Positions 36,017-43,131 of a stretch of DNA of 64,000 bases are shown one piece after another (position 1 is the first letter of the stretch; every line of letters starts with the position of its first letter). The position numbers were made by a program, and so were the translations under genes. Source of the stretch: Ruminococcus turbiniformis (GTDB lineage: Bacteria > Bacillota > Clostridia > Lachnospirales > Lachnospiraceae). Under the pieces are notes generated by a model. It had not been told where the DNA came from, made no database searches, and worked only from the letters and a program-made list of their open reading frames with translations. The stretch spans positions 1 through 64,000 of the forward strand of contig NZ_JAJEQX010000007.1 in the NCBI RefSeq assembly GCF_020687545.1. Reading direction: 5' to 3'.

Positions 36017-36352
36017 ATGACGCTGAGTGATATATCTCACGGCCCGGACTGGGTGGTTTGGGTGATCTTCGTTATTTTACTGGTTATGACAATTGTATTT
36101 CTGACGGGAAACGGCGGCAGCCTGATTGCCGGGTATAACGTGGCAACGAAGGAGGAACAGGAGAAGTACGACAGAAAAAAACTGTGCCGTACATTTGGGT
36201 GTGGATTTGTTGTGGTGGATCTCCTTATCCTTGTCATGGCGCTCGGAGAAGCAATCCTCCCGGCCTGGTTCGCAGGTGCTGCGGCTGCGATTATTATAAT
36301 AGATGTGATTGGTATCTGGCTGGCCAGTGAATTTATTTGCAGGAGAAAGTAA
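36017..36352 (+). CDS. DUF3784-type small membrane protein
   Basis: A 111-aa membrane protein with about three hydrophobic helices (residues ~13-30, 62-80, 85-105). The hallmark GNGGSLIAGYN and TKEEQEKYDRKKLCR of DUF3784 lie between helices 1 and 2. ATG 36017 follows AAGGAGGAG by 5 bases. Function is unknown; it is common in Firmicutes next to regulators. Confidence 0.8.
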   Translation: MTLSDISHGPDWVVWVIFVILLVMTIVFLTGNGGSLIAGYNVATKEEQEKYDRKKLCRTFGCGFVVVDLLILVMALGEAILPAWFAGAAAAIIIIDVIGIWLASEFICRRK

Positions 36353-36395
36353 AAACTTATGCTCTGAAAGCATTTCCCGTCATGAGAAACGGGTA

Positions 36396-36425
36396 TTAGA
36401 CATGTAATACTGCTGTAACTATAAT
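36396..36425 (+). promoter_or_regulatory. Promoter of the aldo/keto reductase gene
   Basis: TTAGAC (36396-36401), 18 bases, TATAAT (36420-36425). Confidence 0.45.
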
Positions 36426-36531
36426 AAAGGTACTGTGAAAAGTGCTGTGCAGAGGAATCAGAAACGCAGAGACACGGCATGAAAAAATGCAGGAATGGAA
36501 GAATTTGGAAAAACAGCAGGAGGGATTATAC

Positions 36532-37629
36532 ATGGAATATCGAAAACTTCCCCACGGGGACGAACAGATCAGCGTAATCGGAGTCGGGACCAGCTCGATC
36601 GGCATGGCCGGGGAGAAGGAGATTGAAGAGACAATGAATCTGGCGCTTGAAAACGGCGTCAACTATTTTGACATGGCATCCGCGGATGCGGCGCCTTTCC
36701 CGGCTTTCGGAAGAGCGCTTGCAGGACGCCGGAAGGACGTCTTTTTCCAGATTCATTTCGGCGCCAGCTATCAGGGCGGAAAATACGGGTGGACGACGAA
36801 TCTGGATAAGATTAAGCGTTCCGTTGACTGGCAGTTGAGCGCGCTGAAAACAGATTATATTGATTTCGGTTTTCTCCACTGCATCGATGAAGAGGCGGAT
36901 CTGCGCCATGTGTTTGACAGGGGAATTCTTGACTATATTCTTGAACTGAAACAGCAGGGCGTGGTGCGGCATGTGGGACTCTCATCGCACACCCCGGAGA
37001 TCGCGCATATGGCAATGGATGCGGGAATCCTCGATATGCTCATGTTCAGCATTAACCCGGCTTATGACTACCGGGATGAGAGCGAATATGCGGTCGGGAG
37101 CGCGGCGGAGCGGCAGAGTCTCTATCGGCGCTGCGAGGCGGAAGGCGTGGGAATCTGTGTTATGAAAGCATTCTCCGGAGGCCAGCTTCTGAACGCGAAG
37201 ACATCGCCCTTCGGCAGAGCGCTGACAGAGTATCAGTGTATCCAGTACGCGCTGGACAAACCGGGAGTTTTAACAGTGGTTCCCGGCGTGCGGAACCGGG
37301 AAGATTTAAGAAGGATCCTCGGATTTGTAAATGCTGCGCCGGAAGAGAGAGACTACTCGGTGCTCGGCACGTTCGCCCCGCAGGAAACCGAGGGAGTCTG
37401 CGTCTACTGCAACCACTGTCAGCCGTGCCCGGCAGGACTTGACGTGGGGCTGATCAATAAATATTACGATCTGGCGCTGGCCGGAGATGCGCTGGCGAAG
37501 AGCCACTATGCAAATCTGGAAAAGAAAGCCGGGGACTGCATCGGATGCGGACACTGTGACTCGAGATGCCCATTCCATGTCGGACAGGTGGAACGGATGC
37601 AGACGATCCGTACATATTTCGGAGAGTGA
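36532..37629 (+). CDS. Aldo/keto reductase-like protein with 4Fe-4S domain
   Basis: A 365-aa protein with a TIM-barrel AKR domain (residues 1-275) and a C-terminal ferredoxin-like domain with CVYCNHCQPCPAGLDV and CIGCGHCDSRCPFHV, able to hold two 4Fe-4S clusters. The usual AKR catalytic set is altered: the first Asp is present (YFDMASADA), but the usual Tyr after it is missing and the normally conserved Lys of the next strand appears as His in VFFQIH. The activity may therefore be electron transfer or a different reduction. ATG 36532 follows CAGGAGGG by 7 bases. Confidence 0.88.
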   Translation: MEYRKLPHGDEQISVIGVGTSSIGMAGEKEIEETMNLALENGVNYFDMASADAAPFPAFGRALAGRRKDVFFQIHFGASYQGGKYGWTTNLDKIKRSVDWQLSALKTDYIDFGFLHCIDEEADLRHVFDRGILDYILELKQQGVVRHVGLSSHTPEIAHMAMDAGILDMLMFSINPAYDYRDESEYAVGSAAERQSLYRRCEAEGVGICVMKAFSGGQLLNAKTSPFGRALTEYQCIQYALDKPGVLTVVPGVRNREDLRRILGFVNAAPEERDYSVLGTFAPQETEGVCVYCNHCQPCPAGLDVGLINKYYDLALAGDALAKSHYANLEKKAGDCIGCGHCDSRCPFHVGQVERMQTIRTYFGE

Positions 37630-37632
37630 GAT

Positions 37633-37702
37633 CAGTTTTCTTAGTGCGAACAGTTTTCTTGAAGTCTGGAAACAAATCGGGTATATTGAGAGAAGAAAAC
37701 TG
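37633..37702 (+). promoter_or_regulatory. Promoter with triple operator upstream of the XRE regulator
   Basis: CAGTTTTCTT occurs twice directly (37633-37642, 37651-37660) and once inverted as AAGAAAACTG (37693-37702). The second copy overlaps the -35 TTGAAG (37659-37664); 17 bases later is TATATT (37682-37687); the inverted copy covers the transcription start. This is the layout of a repressor operator. The adjacent XRE protein is the obvious binder. Confidence 0.65.
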
Positions 37703-37703
37703 C

Positions 37704-37850
37704 ATGTGCCACTTCAGGTTGCAGGACTGCAACCACCCGTTGGTAGAAAGAAAGCGCCGTCCCTGTTACCATATGAGCGCAGGGAGCATGGAAGATCAGA
37801 CTTTCTGCAACATACATACAGAAGAGAGCGGAACAGGACAGGAGGTATGA
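37704..37850 (+). CDS. Possible small Cys/His-rich protein
   Basis: A 48-codon frame starting MCHFRLQDCNHPLVERKRRP and continuing CYHM with a later C..H pair, ending at TGA 37848-37850, three bases before the XRE start codon. The C/H spacing could bind zinc. The ribosome site is poor (GAGAGAAG) and the predicted transcript would have a leader of only about 10 bases, so this may not be translated. The XRE ribosome site AGGAGG lies inside its end. Confidence 0.35.
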   Translation: MCHFRLQDCNHPLVERKRRPCYHMSAGSMEDQTFCNIHTEESGTGQEV

Positions 37851-37853
37851 CGG

Positions 37854-38411
37854 ATGGGCGCGGGTTTTTCAGAAAATTTGAAAAAGATCAGAAAAGAAAG
37901 AAACTTATCGCAGGAGGAACTGGCAGAGATGCTGGAGGTGAGCCGCCAGGCCGTTTCCAAATGGGAAGCGGGAAAGGGATATCCGGAAGTGGAGAAGCTT
38001 CTGGAGATCTCCGGAAAGCTCGATGTTTCTCTGGACGATCTGATGGGGACCGGAAAGAGCACGGGACGGAGCAGACAGGATGGGAGAATAACGATCATTT
38101 CCCCGCATGAAAATGTGATTGTCACCTGCTATAAGGTCGAGCCTGTGCCCCTGGGGACACGGTACATGAAAAAGGAGGATTCTCCTCATTTCGCGTTGTC
38201 CGCAGTCGGTATGGAGGCTCATCCTTTCTGGGGACAGCCGAAAACATTTCTCGGATGGTATGCTGATGAGGAACAGGCCGGCAGAGAAATCGCGGAAATC
38301 AGAGACGCACTCGCACGGGGAGACGCGCAGTATGAGCTGAAATACAGTGTCAGGGCAGAACGGCGGGGACTCCGGATGAAGATTGTAGACGAGAGGAAAG
38401 AAGCATTATGA
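37854..38411 (+). CDS. XRE-family transcriptional regulator
   Basis: A 185-aa protein with an N-terminal lambda-repressor-type helix-turn-helix (LKKIRKERNLSQEELAEMLE, SRQAVSKWEAG) and a C-terminal domain of unknown ligand (residues 75-185). AGGAGG is at 37840. Its end overlaps an 18-codon frame by ATGA, and the membrane-protein and GNAT genes follow in tight order. It is likely autoregulated through the CAGTTTTCTT sites. Confidence 0.92.
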   Translation: MGAGFSENLKKIRKERNLSQEELAEMLEVSRQAVSKWEAGKGYPEVEKLLEISGKLDVSLDDLMGTGKSTGRSRQDGRITIISPHENVIVTCYKVEPVPLGTRYMKKEDSPHFALSAVGMEAHPFWGQPKTFLGWYADEEQAGREIAEIRDALARGDAQYELKYSVRAERRGLRMKIVDERKEAL

Positions 38412-38464
38412 AAATCGAGAATAACCCAAAGGAACTGGCGGCAATGAAGGAGGTTCAAAAATGA
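38408..38464 (+). CDS. Tiny coupled reading frame (18 codons)
   Basis: MKIENNPKELAAMKEVQK, joined by ATGA overlap both to the XRE gene before it and to the membrane-protein gene after it. An AAGGAGG inside it serves the next gene. It may be a coupling peptide or the remnant of a lost gene; no independent evidence of function. Confidence 0.35.
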   Translation: MKIENNPKELAAMKEVQK

Positions 38465-38934
38465 AACACTATCTGCCACAGGTGCGATTCTGGAAAATTA
38501 TTTCGATTATACTGGCGCTGACCGGGGTGCTCTTTACCCTGATCGGTATTTTCTGCACAGAAGGAGCCCTTGCAGTTCACTGGGGGAGTGACGGTACACC
38601 GAACGGATTTGCAGGAAAAATAGTACTTGTACTTATAGCGCTGATGGGGGTGCTGTCCATGTTTTCCGGCGAAAGTTTCCGAAAAGAGCGCCCGGGATGG
38701 CATATCCCGGTGGGGCCTGAGATGGGGTATGCTCTTTCAACAGGCCTGACAGGCTGTTGTGCGGGAGTCAACGTGATTGTTGTTCTCTATTATTTCCGGC
38801 CCGACGAGAGGATTCCCGCTGTGGGAGCAATCGCCATTATTGTCCTGTATCTTATGTTTATAATGATTGCCTTTTACAGAGACAGGAGATACAACGGCCG
38901 GGATGTAAAAACAGGAGAGGAGAGTCATCGATGA
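38461..38934 (+). CDS. DUF1648-like membrane protein
   Basis: A 157-aa integral membrane protein with four hydrophobic helices (about residues 12-30, 55-70, 88-108, 118-135). Between helices 1 and 2 is LAVHWGSDGTPNGFAGK, similar to the DUF1648 signature (HW/HF...G.PD.W..K) seen in SdpI-type immunity/signal proteins. It is coupled to the XRE gene in front and overlaps the GNAT gene behind. Confidence 0.75.
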   Translation: MKHYLPQVRFWKIISIILALTGVLFTLIGIFCTEGALAVHWGSDGTPNGFAGKIVLVLIALMGVLSMFSGESFRKERPGWHIPVGPEMGYALSTGLTGCCAGVNVIVVLYYFRPDERIPAVGAIAIIVLYLMFIMIAFYRDRRYNGRDVKTGEESHR

Positions 38935-39365
38935 TCAGAGAAATGAACAGCGCGGATCTGGACGAAACCGCCCGGATCTGGCTGGATGCAAACGTGGAGG
39001 CGCACGGTTTTATTCCGGCGGAATACTGGAAAAACAATTTCCCTATGGTAAAGGAGCTGCTCCTTGAGGCGGAAGTGTATGTGTATATTGACGAGGTGAA
39101 AAACGAAGTATCGGGATTCATCGGTCTGAATGAAAATCATATAGAAGGAATCTTTGTAAAAAGCAGCGCCCGCTCCGCAGGAATCGGGAAGGCGCTGCTT
39201 GATTTTGCCAAAGAGAAGAAAGAGTATCTTACGCTGAATGTGTATCAGAAGAACGCAAGGGCCGTAAAGTTTTATGAACGGGAAGGCTTTGCTGTTGAGC
39301 GGGAAGGCATTGACGGGGAGACAGGGGAGAAGGACTTCTTCATGGTCAGCCGACGCCTTTCTTAA
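38931..39365 (+). CDS. GNAT family N-acetyltransferase
   Basis: A 144-aa acyltransferase: IEGIFVKSSARSAGIGKALL (acetyl-CoA loop) and LNVYQKNARAVKFYEREGF (motif B). ATG 38931 overlaps the preceding stop (ATGA) and follows GGAGAGGAGAG. Its 3' end overlaps the end of the convergent ABC permease gene by 20 bases. The substrate is unknown. Confidence 0.9.
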   Translation: MIREMNSADLDETARIWLDANVEAHGFIPAEYWKNNFPMVKELLLEAEVYVYIDEVKNEVSGFIGLNENHIEGIFVKSSARSAGIGKALLDFAKEKKEYLTLNVYQKNARAVKFYEREGFAVEREGIDGETGEKDFFMVSRRLS

Positions 39366-41451
39366 GTTCGCCCTCAAACTCCCGGTTCTGCCGGTATATG
39401 ATCCATGCAGAGAGCACGCAGACCGAGGCGAGTGTCAGTGCAAGAATACACAGCGTTTCCCAGGGGTAAGAGAAACGGAAATAAAAAAGTTTGGTCCGTA
39501 TCGCTTTTGCAAGCCCCCATATGACTGCACTTCCCACGGCCGACACAGATGCCATGAGGATGAACCAGTATTCCATGCCCTCGAGAAACAGCATTTTTTT
39601 AAGCTGAACGGAAGTCAGGCCGAGGCCCTGCATGATGGCCAGTTCTCTTTTGCGGACAGAGGACATGGCGAAAAGAGTGTTGGTATAATAGAAATGAACA
39701 GGCATTCCCGTCACATCCCCGGCCTGGCGCATGAGCTCTTCCGACAGTTCGTTGTAGTGCAGAAGGATGCACCCGTTTCCCTGCCGGAAAGTTTCCATAT
39801 CAACGGAAAGTCCGAAGGAATCCACATATTTTTCCAGCTCTTTTACAAACGAATCACTTACGATCTGAAGCGTCGCGAATGCGATGCCTGTCTCCGGGGC
39901 GTCCAGAGATTTTCTTCGGGGCAGCAGAGAGGCGTCCGTCTGAAAATCAATTACCGCATAGCTGCCGGACGCAATGGAAAATGTGTCCCGGTCGATCCCG
40001 TCTGTCTCAAATACCGAATCCAGAAGTGTCTGAGAGAGAACCGGGGTGCTGTCGTTGATTTTCACCGGAACATCCTCCGGAAACCGGGTGATTCCCGAGA
40101 GAATGCCGAACTGAAAATCCGGATTCTCTTTGATCTTGTTGGTAAGATCCGTTCCCGTCATGATCACGGCTGCGCACAGTGCAGTGACGCATCCGGTCAG
40201 CAGCGAGAAAAGGCTGATAAAAAGCCTGCGCCGGGATCTGGAAAGATTCCGCCATGCAAGGGAGGGCAGGAGAAAACGGCCGACGGTTCGGGACTGTTTT
40301 TTGATGGCAGACGTGTATTCTGCGGAAACACCGGTATAACGGACCGATTCGACAGGGTTCATTTTAACTGCGCGCCTCACGGCAGCAGCGGAAGCGGTGA
40401 ACGCAACTGCAAAGGTAAGTATTGCGGCCCCGCACAGCAGGAGAGGATAAAAGGCGGATACGTCACTTCTGCCGAGCCCTTTCATGAAAAGTCTCTGAAG
40501 TATGAACGGGAGAAACAGTTTTACAAAAAGGAGTCCGCATGCGCTTCCGGTAAAGATTCCGATTATGATATTACGGAGATTCTGACGGAAAGCGATGGTA
40601 CAGAGCTGTCGTCCGGAGGCTCCGAGTATCGTAAGCAGTCCGTACTGCTGTACGCTTCTTGCCATTGTGATGGAGACAACGTTGAAGATCAGCAGAAAAG
40701 CGCACAGGATGACGAGAATACCGCAGCCTGCCGCAATCGGCACACTGCCGAAAACTCCCTCAATACTCTGGGTAATCATCGGATTTTCCGCAAATACCTG
40801 CTGGGCTTCATATTCCATCGTAAGGTCCGAATACAGCATAGTCTCAATATCTGTCCGCTCCCGGGAGGGATCGCTTACCGCCATCACCTTATCCGCCGGA
40901 AAGACCGGAATATCCAGACGGTCAAGAAACGCGCGGGAAACATATCCTTCTTCTTCCCTGACGGAGTCATCGGCGTAGTCGGTATAATACCCGCTTAAGA
41001 TGAAAGAAACGGAAACCGGTTCCCCGTCTTCCCGCCCGGATGGGAGAACATCCATTTCAAGGGTCATACCCGGGGAGGGATTTTCAATTCCCATGAGAGA
41101 AAGACTGTCTGCGGACAGCATGATTTCCTCCTCCTTTTCCGGATAATTTCCGACGATATCCGTGTACGCCGGTTTCAGCATTTTCTCGTAGGCTACCGGA
41201 TCCACCCATATAAGGTCTCCTGTCCATATATCGCCGAAAGCGGCTGTGCCTGCGGTTCCCATTCCGCGAAGGTCAATCAGGCAGTCAGAGTGGATTTTCC
41301 CATATGCCAGTGAGAAGGCTGTGTAGAGAAGAAACACGGACATGGCGGCCGCAGCGATAAAGACGTGATTCTGACGGCGGTTCTCTCTGTAATATGTGTC
41401 CGAGAGCTCACGCACTGCGGATGTATGAGGGATTTTCCTGCGGATTTTCAT
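39346..41451 (-). CDS. MacB/FtsX-type ABC transporter permease
   Basis: A 701-aa membrane protein. The first helix lies at about residues 34-52, a large extracytoplasmic domain follows, then an FtsX block (VSITMARSVQQYGLLTILGA), a second helical half, another external segment and a second FtsX-like block (SVRKRELAIMQGLGLTSVQL). Two FtsX repeats are typical of lipid/peptide exporters and bacitracin-type detoxification systems. It overlaps its ATPase gene by 4 bases. Confidence 0.92.
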   Translation of the reverse strand: MKIRRKIPHTSAVRELSDTYYRENRRQNHVFIAAAAMSVFLLYTAFSLAYGKIHSDCLIDLRGMGTAGTAAFGDIWTGDLIWVDPVAYEKMLKPAYTDIVGNYPEKEEEIMLSADSLSLMGIENPSPGMTLEMDVLPSGREDGEPVSVSFILSGYYTDYADDSVREEEGYVSRAFLDRLDIPVFPADKVMAVSDPSRERTDIETMLYSDLTMEYEAQQVFAENPMITQSIEGVFGSVPIAAGCGILVILCAFLLIFNVVSITMARSVQQYGLLTILGASGRQLCTIAFRQNLRNIIIGIFTGSACGLLFVKLFLPFILQRLFMKGLGRSDVSAFYPLLLCGAAILTFAVAFTASAAAVRRAVKMNPVESVRYTGVSAEYTSAIKKQSRTVGRFLLPSLAWRNLSRSRRRLFISLFSLLTGCVTALCAAVIMTGTDLTNKIKENPDFQFGILSGITRFPEDVPVKINDSTPVLSQTLLDSVFETDGIDRDTFSIASGSYAVIDFQTDASLLPRRKSLDAPETGIAFATLQIVSDSFVKELEKYVDSFGLSVDMETFRQGNGCILLHYNELSEELMRQAGDVTGMPVHFYYTNTLFAMSSVRKRELAIMQGLGLTSVQLKKMLFLEGMEYWFILMASVSAVGSAVIWGLAKAIRTKLFYFRFSYPWETLCILALTLASVCVLSAWIIYRQNREFEGELKKGVG

Positions 41452-42170
41452 AATGATTCGCCTCCTTTCCGGAAGAGTACGTCAGCGGAAGGAAAACGTT
41501 CATTGCCGGGGACAATCAGTCCGTCCTCGATTCGGATAATCCGGTCCGCCATGCTCGCCACATCCGCACTGTGCGTGACGACGATAAGCGTCTGGCGAAA
41601 TTTTCGGGAAAGCGACTGCATCAGCGTCATCACTTCCGCGCCAGTCCGGGAGTCAAGATTTCCTGTGGGTTCGTCCGCGAGCACGACAGCGGGACGGGAT
41701 GCGAGCGCTCTTGCTATGGCTGTACGCTGCTGTTCTCCTCCGGAGAGCGCGCCGGGAGTCCGGTGTATTTTATCGGCCAGTCCGAGTGATTTAAGCAGCG
41801 TCCGGATAAAGCCGCGGTCGATCTCCTGTCCGTCCAGCTTCAGCGGAAGGACGATGTTGTCGTACACATTCAGCACGGGAATGAGATTGAAATTCTGAAA
41901 GATAAACCCAATGCTGCGCCGGCGGAAAACGGCCTTCTCGTCACGGGACATGTCAGAAAGACGGGTTCCCCGTATTATAACATCGCCTTCTGTGGGGGAA
42001 TCCAGCGCGCCGAGTATGTTCAGAAGCGTGGATTTCCCGCTGCCGGACGATCCGACAACAGCAGTAAACGTTCCCTCTTCGACAGTAAAACTGACTCCGC
42101 GCAGTGCGCAGGTCTCAAGCGCTCCTGTCCGGTATACTTTTTTCAGATCAGATGCAGTGATTATATTCAT
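41448..42170 (-). CDS. ABC transporter ATP-binding protein (LolD/MacB type)
   Basis: A 240-aa ATPase with Walker A GSSGSGKSTLLN, signature LSGGEQQR, Walker B VVLADEPTGNLD and H-loop VVTHS. GGAGGGG is upstream of the start. It is divergent from a two-component system, and the shared intergenic region carries similar boxes facing both ways, so it is a likely target of that system. Confidence 0.95.
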   Translation of the reverse strand: MNIITASDLKKVYRTGALETCALRGVSFTVEEGTFTAVVGSSGSGKSTLLNILGALDSPTEGDVIIRGTRLSDMSRDEKAVFRRRSIGFIFQNFNLIPVLNVYDNIVLPLKLDGQEIDRGFIRTLLKSLGLADKIHRTPGALSGGEQQRTAIARALASRPAVVLADEPTGNLDSRTGAEVMTLMQSLSRKFRQTLIVVTHSADVASMADRIIRIEDGLIVPGNERFPSADVLFRKGGESL

Positions 42171-42277
42171 TGTACCGCCCCTCCTTTTACAGAAAATAAA
42201 TGACGCTTTAACAGGTGATGCCTGAGCGTCCTGTCCTGTTCAGAAGTCAGAGTAGCAGACAATTTTTTATATACACA

Positions 42278-42385
42278 GGAGAAAATCTTAAGATAGACTG
42301 AATTTTAAACACGCTGCCCCAACCTTAATAAAATCATAAGATTTTCCCCAATCACGCTTAAAAATTTCCCCTTATCATGTATACT
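42278..42385. promoter_or_regulatory. Divergent control region: three similar boxes and a promoter
   Basis: TTAAGATTTTCTCC on the minus strand (42278-42291) faces the ABC genes. ATAAGATTTTCCCC (42336-42349) and TTAAAAATTTCCCC (42358-42371), 22 bases apart, face the two-component genes, ahead of the -10 TATACT (42380-42385). The 22-bp phase equals two helical turns. A TATATAAA-like -10 for the ABC operon lies just past the minus-strand box. Confidence 0.55.
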
Positions 42386-42421
42386 ATAGAGAGGCAAAAG
42401 AGAATTGAAGGGGTGATTGAA

Positions 42422-43117
42422 GTGTATAACATACTTGTATGTGACGACGACAAAGAGATCGTGGAGGCGATTGAGATATATCTGTCCCAGGAGGGATACC
42501 ATATTTTAAAGGCGTACGACGGCATCGAGGCGCTGAGCGTCCTTGAGAAAGAGAAGATCGATCTTCTGATTCTTGATGTGATGATGCCGAAGCTTGACGG
42601 AATCCGGGCGACGCTTAAGATCCGGGAGAAAAACAGCATACCGATTATTATCCTGTCAGCGAAGTCAGAGGATGCGGATAAGATCCTCGGGCTCAACGTA
42701 GGCGCGGACGACTATGTGACGAAACCGTTCAGCCCGCTGGAGCTGATCGCCCGTGTGAAGTCCCAGCTGCGAAGATACAATCAGCTCGGCGGTTCGGCGC
42801 AGACCGAACAGGAAAAGGTCTATCAGGTCGGCGGCCTCCAGATCAATGACGACTTAAAGGAAGTCACTGTGGACGGAGAACCGGTGAAGCTGACGCCGAT
42901 TGAATACAATATTCTTCTGCTTCTCATGAAAAATCAGGGCCGGGTCTTTTCCATCAGCCAGATTTACGAATCGATCTGGAACGAGGAGGCCATCGGCGCG
43001 GACAACACTGTGGCGGTTCATATCCGGCATATCCGCGAAAAGATCGAGATCAATCCGAAAGATCCGAGATACTTAAAGGTTGTATGGGGAGTCGGCTACA
43101 AGATTGAAAAATCGTGA
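42422..43117 (+). CDS. OmpR-family response regulator
   Basis: 231 aa: receiver domain with DDD acidic cluster, phosphoacceptor D52 (LLILDVMMP), KPF switch, and a C-terminal winged helix ending VVWGVGYKIEK. The GTG at 42422 is chosen because AGGGG (42409-42413) is 8 bases upstream and the -10 box lies over the alternative ATG at 42377. It is coupled to the kinase gene. It is probably the protein that binds the boxes upstream of both itself and the ABC operon. Confidence 0.95.
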   Translation: MYNILVCDDDKEIVEAIEIYLSQEGYHILKAYDGIEALSVLEKEKIDLLILDVMMPKLDGIRATLKIREKNSIPIIILSAKSEDADKILGLNVGADDYVTKPFSPLELIARVKSQLRRYNQLGGSAQTEQEKVYQVGGLQINDDLKEVTVDGEPVKLTPIEYNILLLLMKNQGRVFSISQIYESIWNEEAIGADNTVAVHIRHIREKIEINPKDPRYLKVVWGVGYKIEKS

Positions 43118-43131
43118 AAGGGGGAGAATAT

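Noticed and set aside
39274-40998. A 574-codon plus-strand open frame opposite the ABC permease gene
   Set aside because: It lies antisense to a gene with clear FtsX motifs, has no ribosome site, and its translation is low-complexity and family-free. It is a shadow of codon bias on the other strand.
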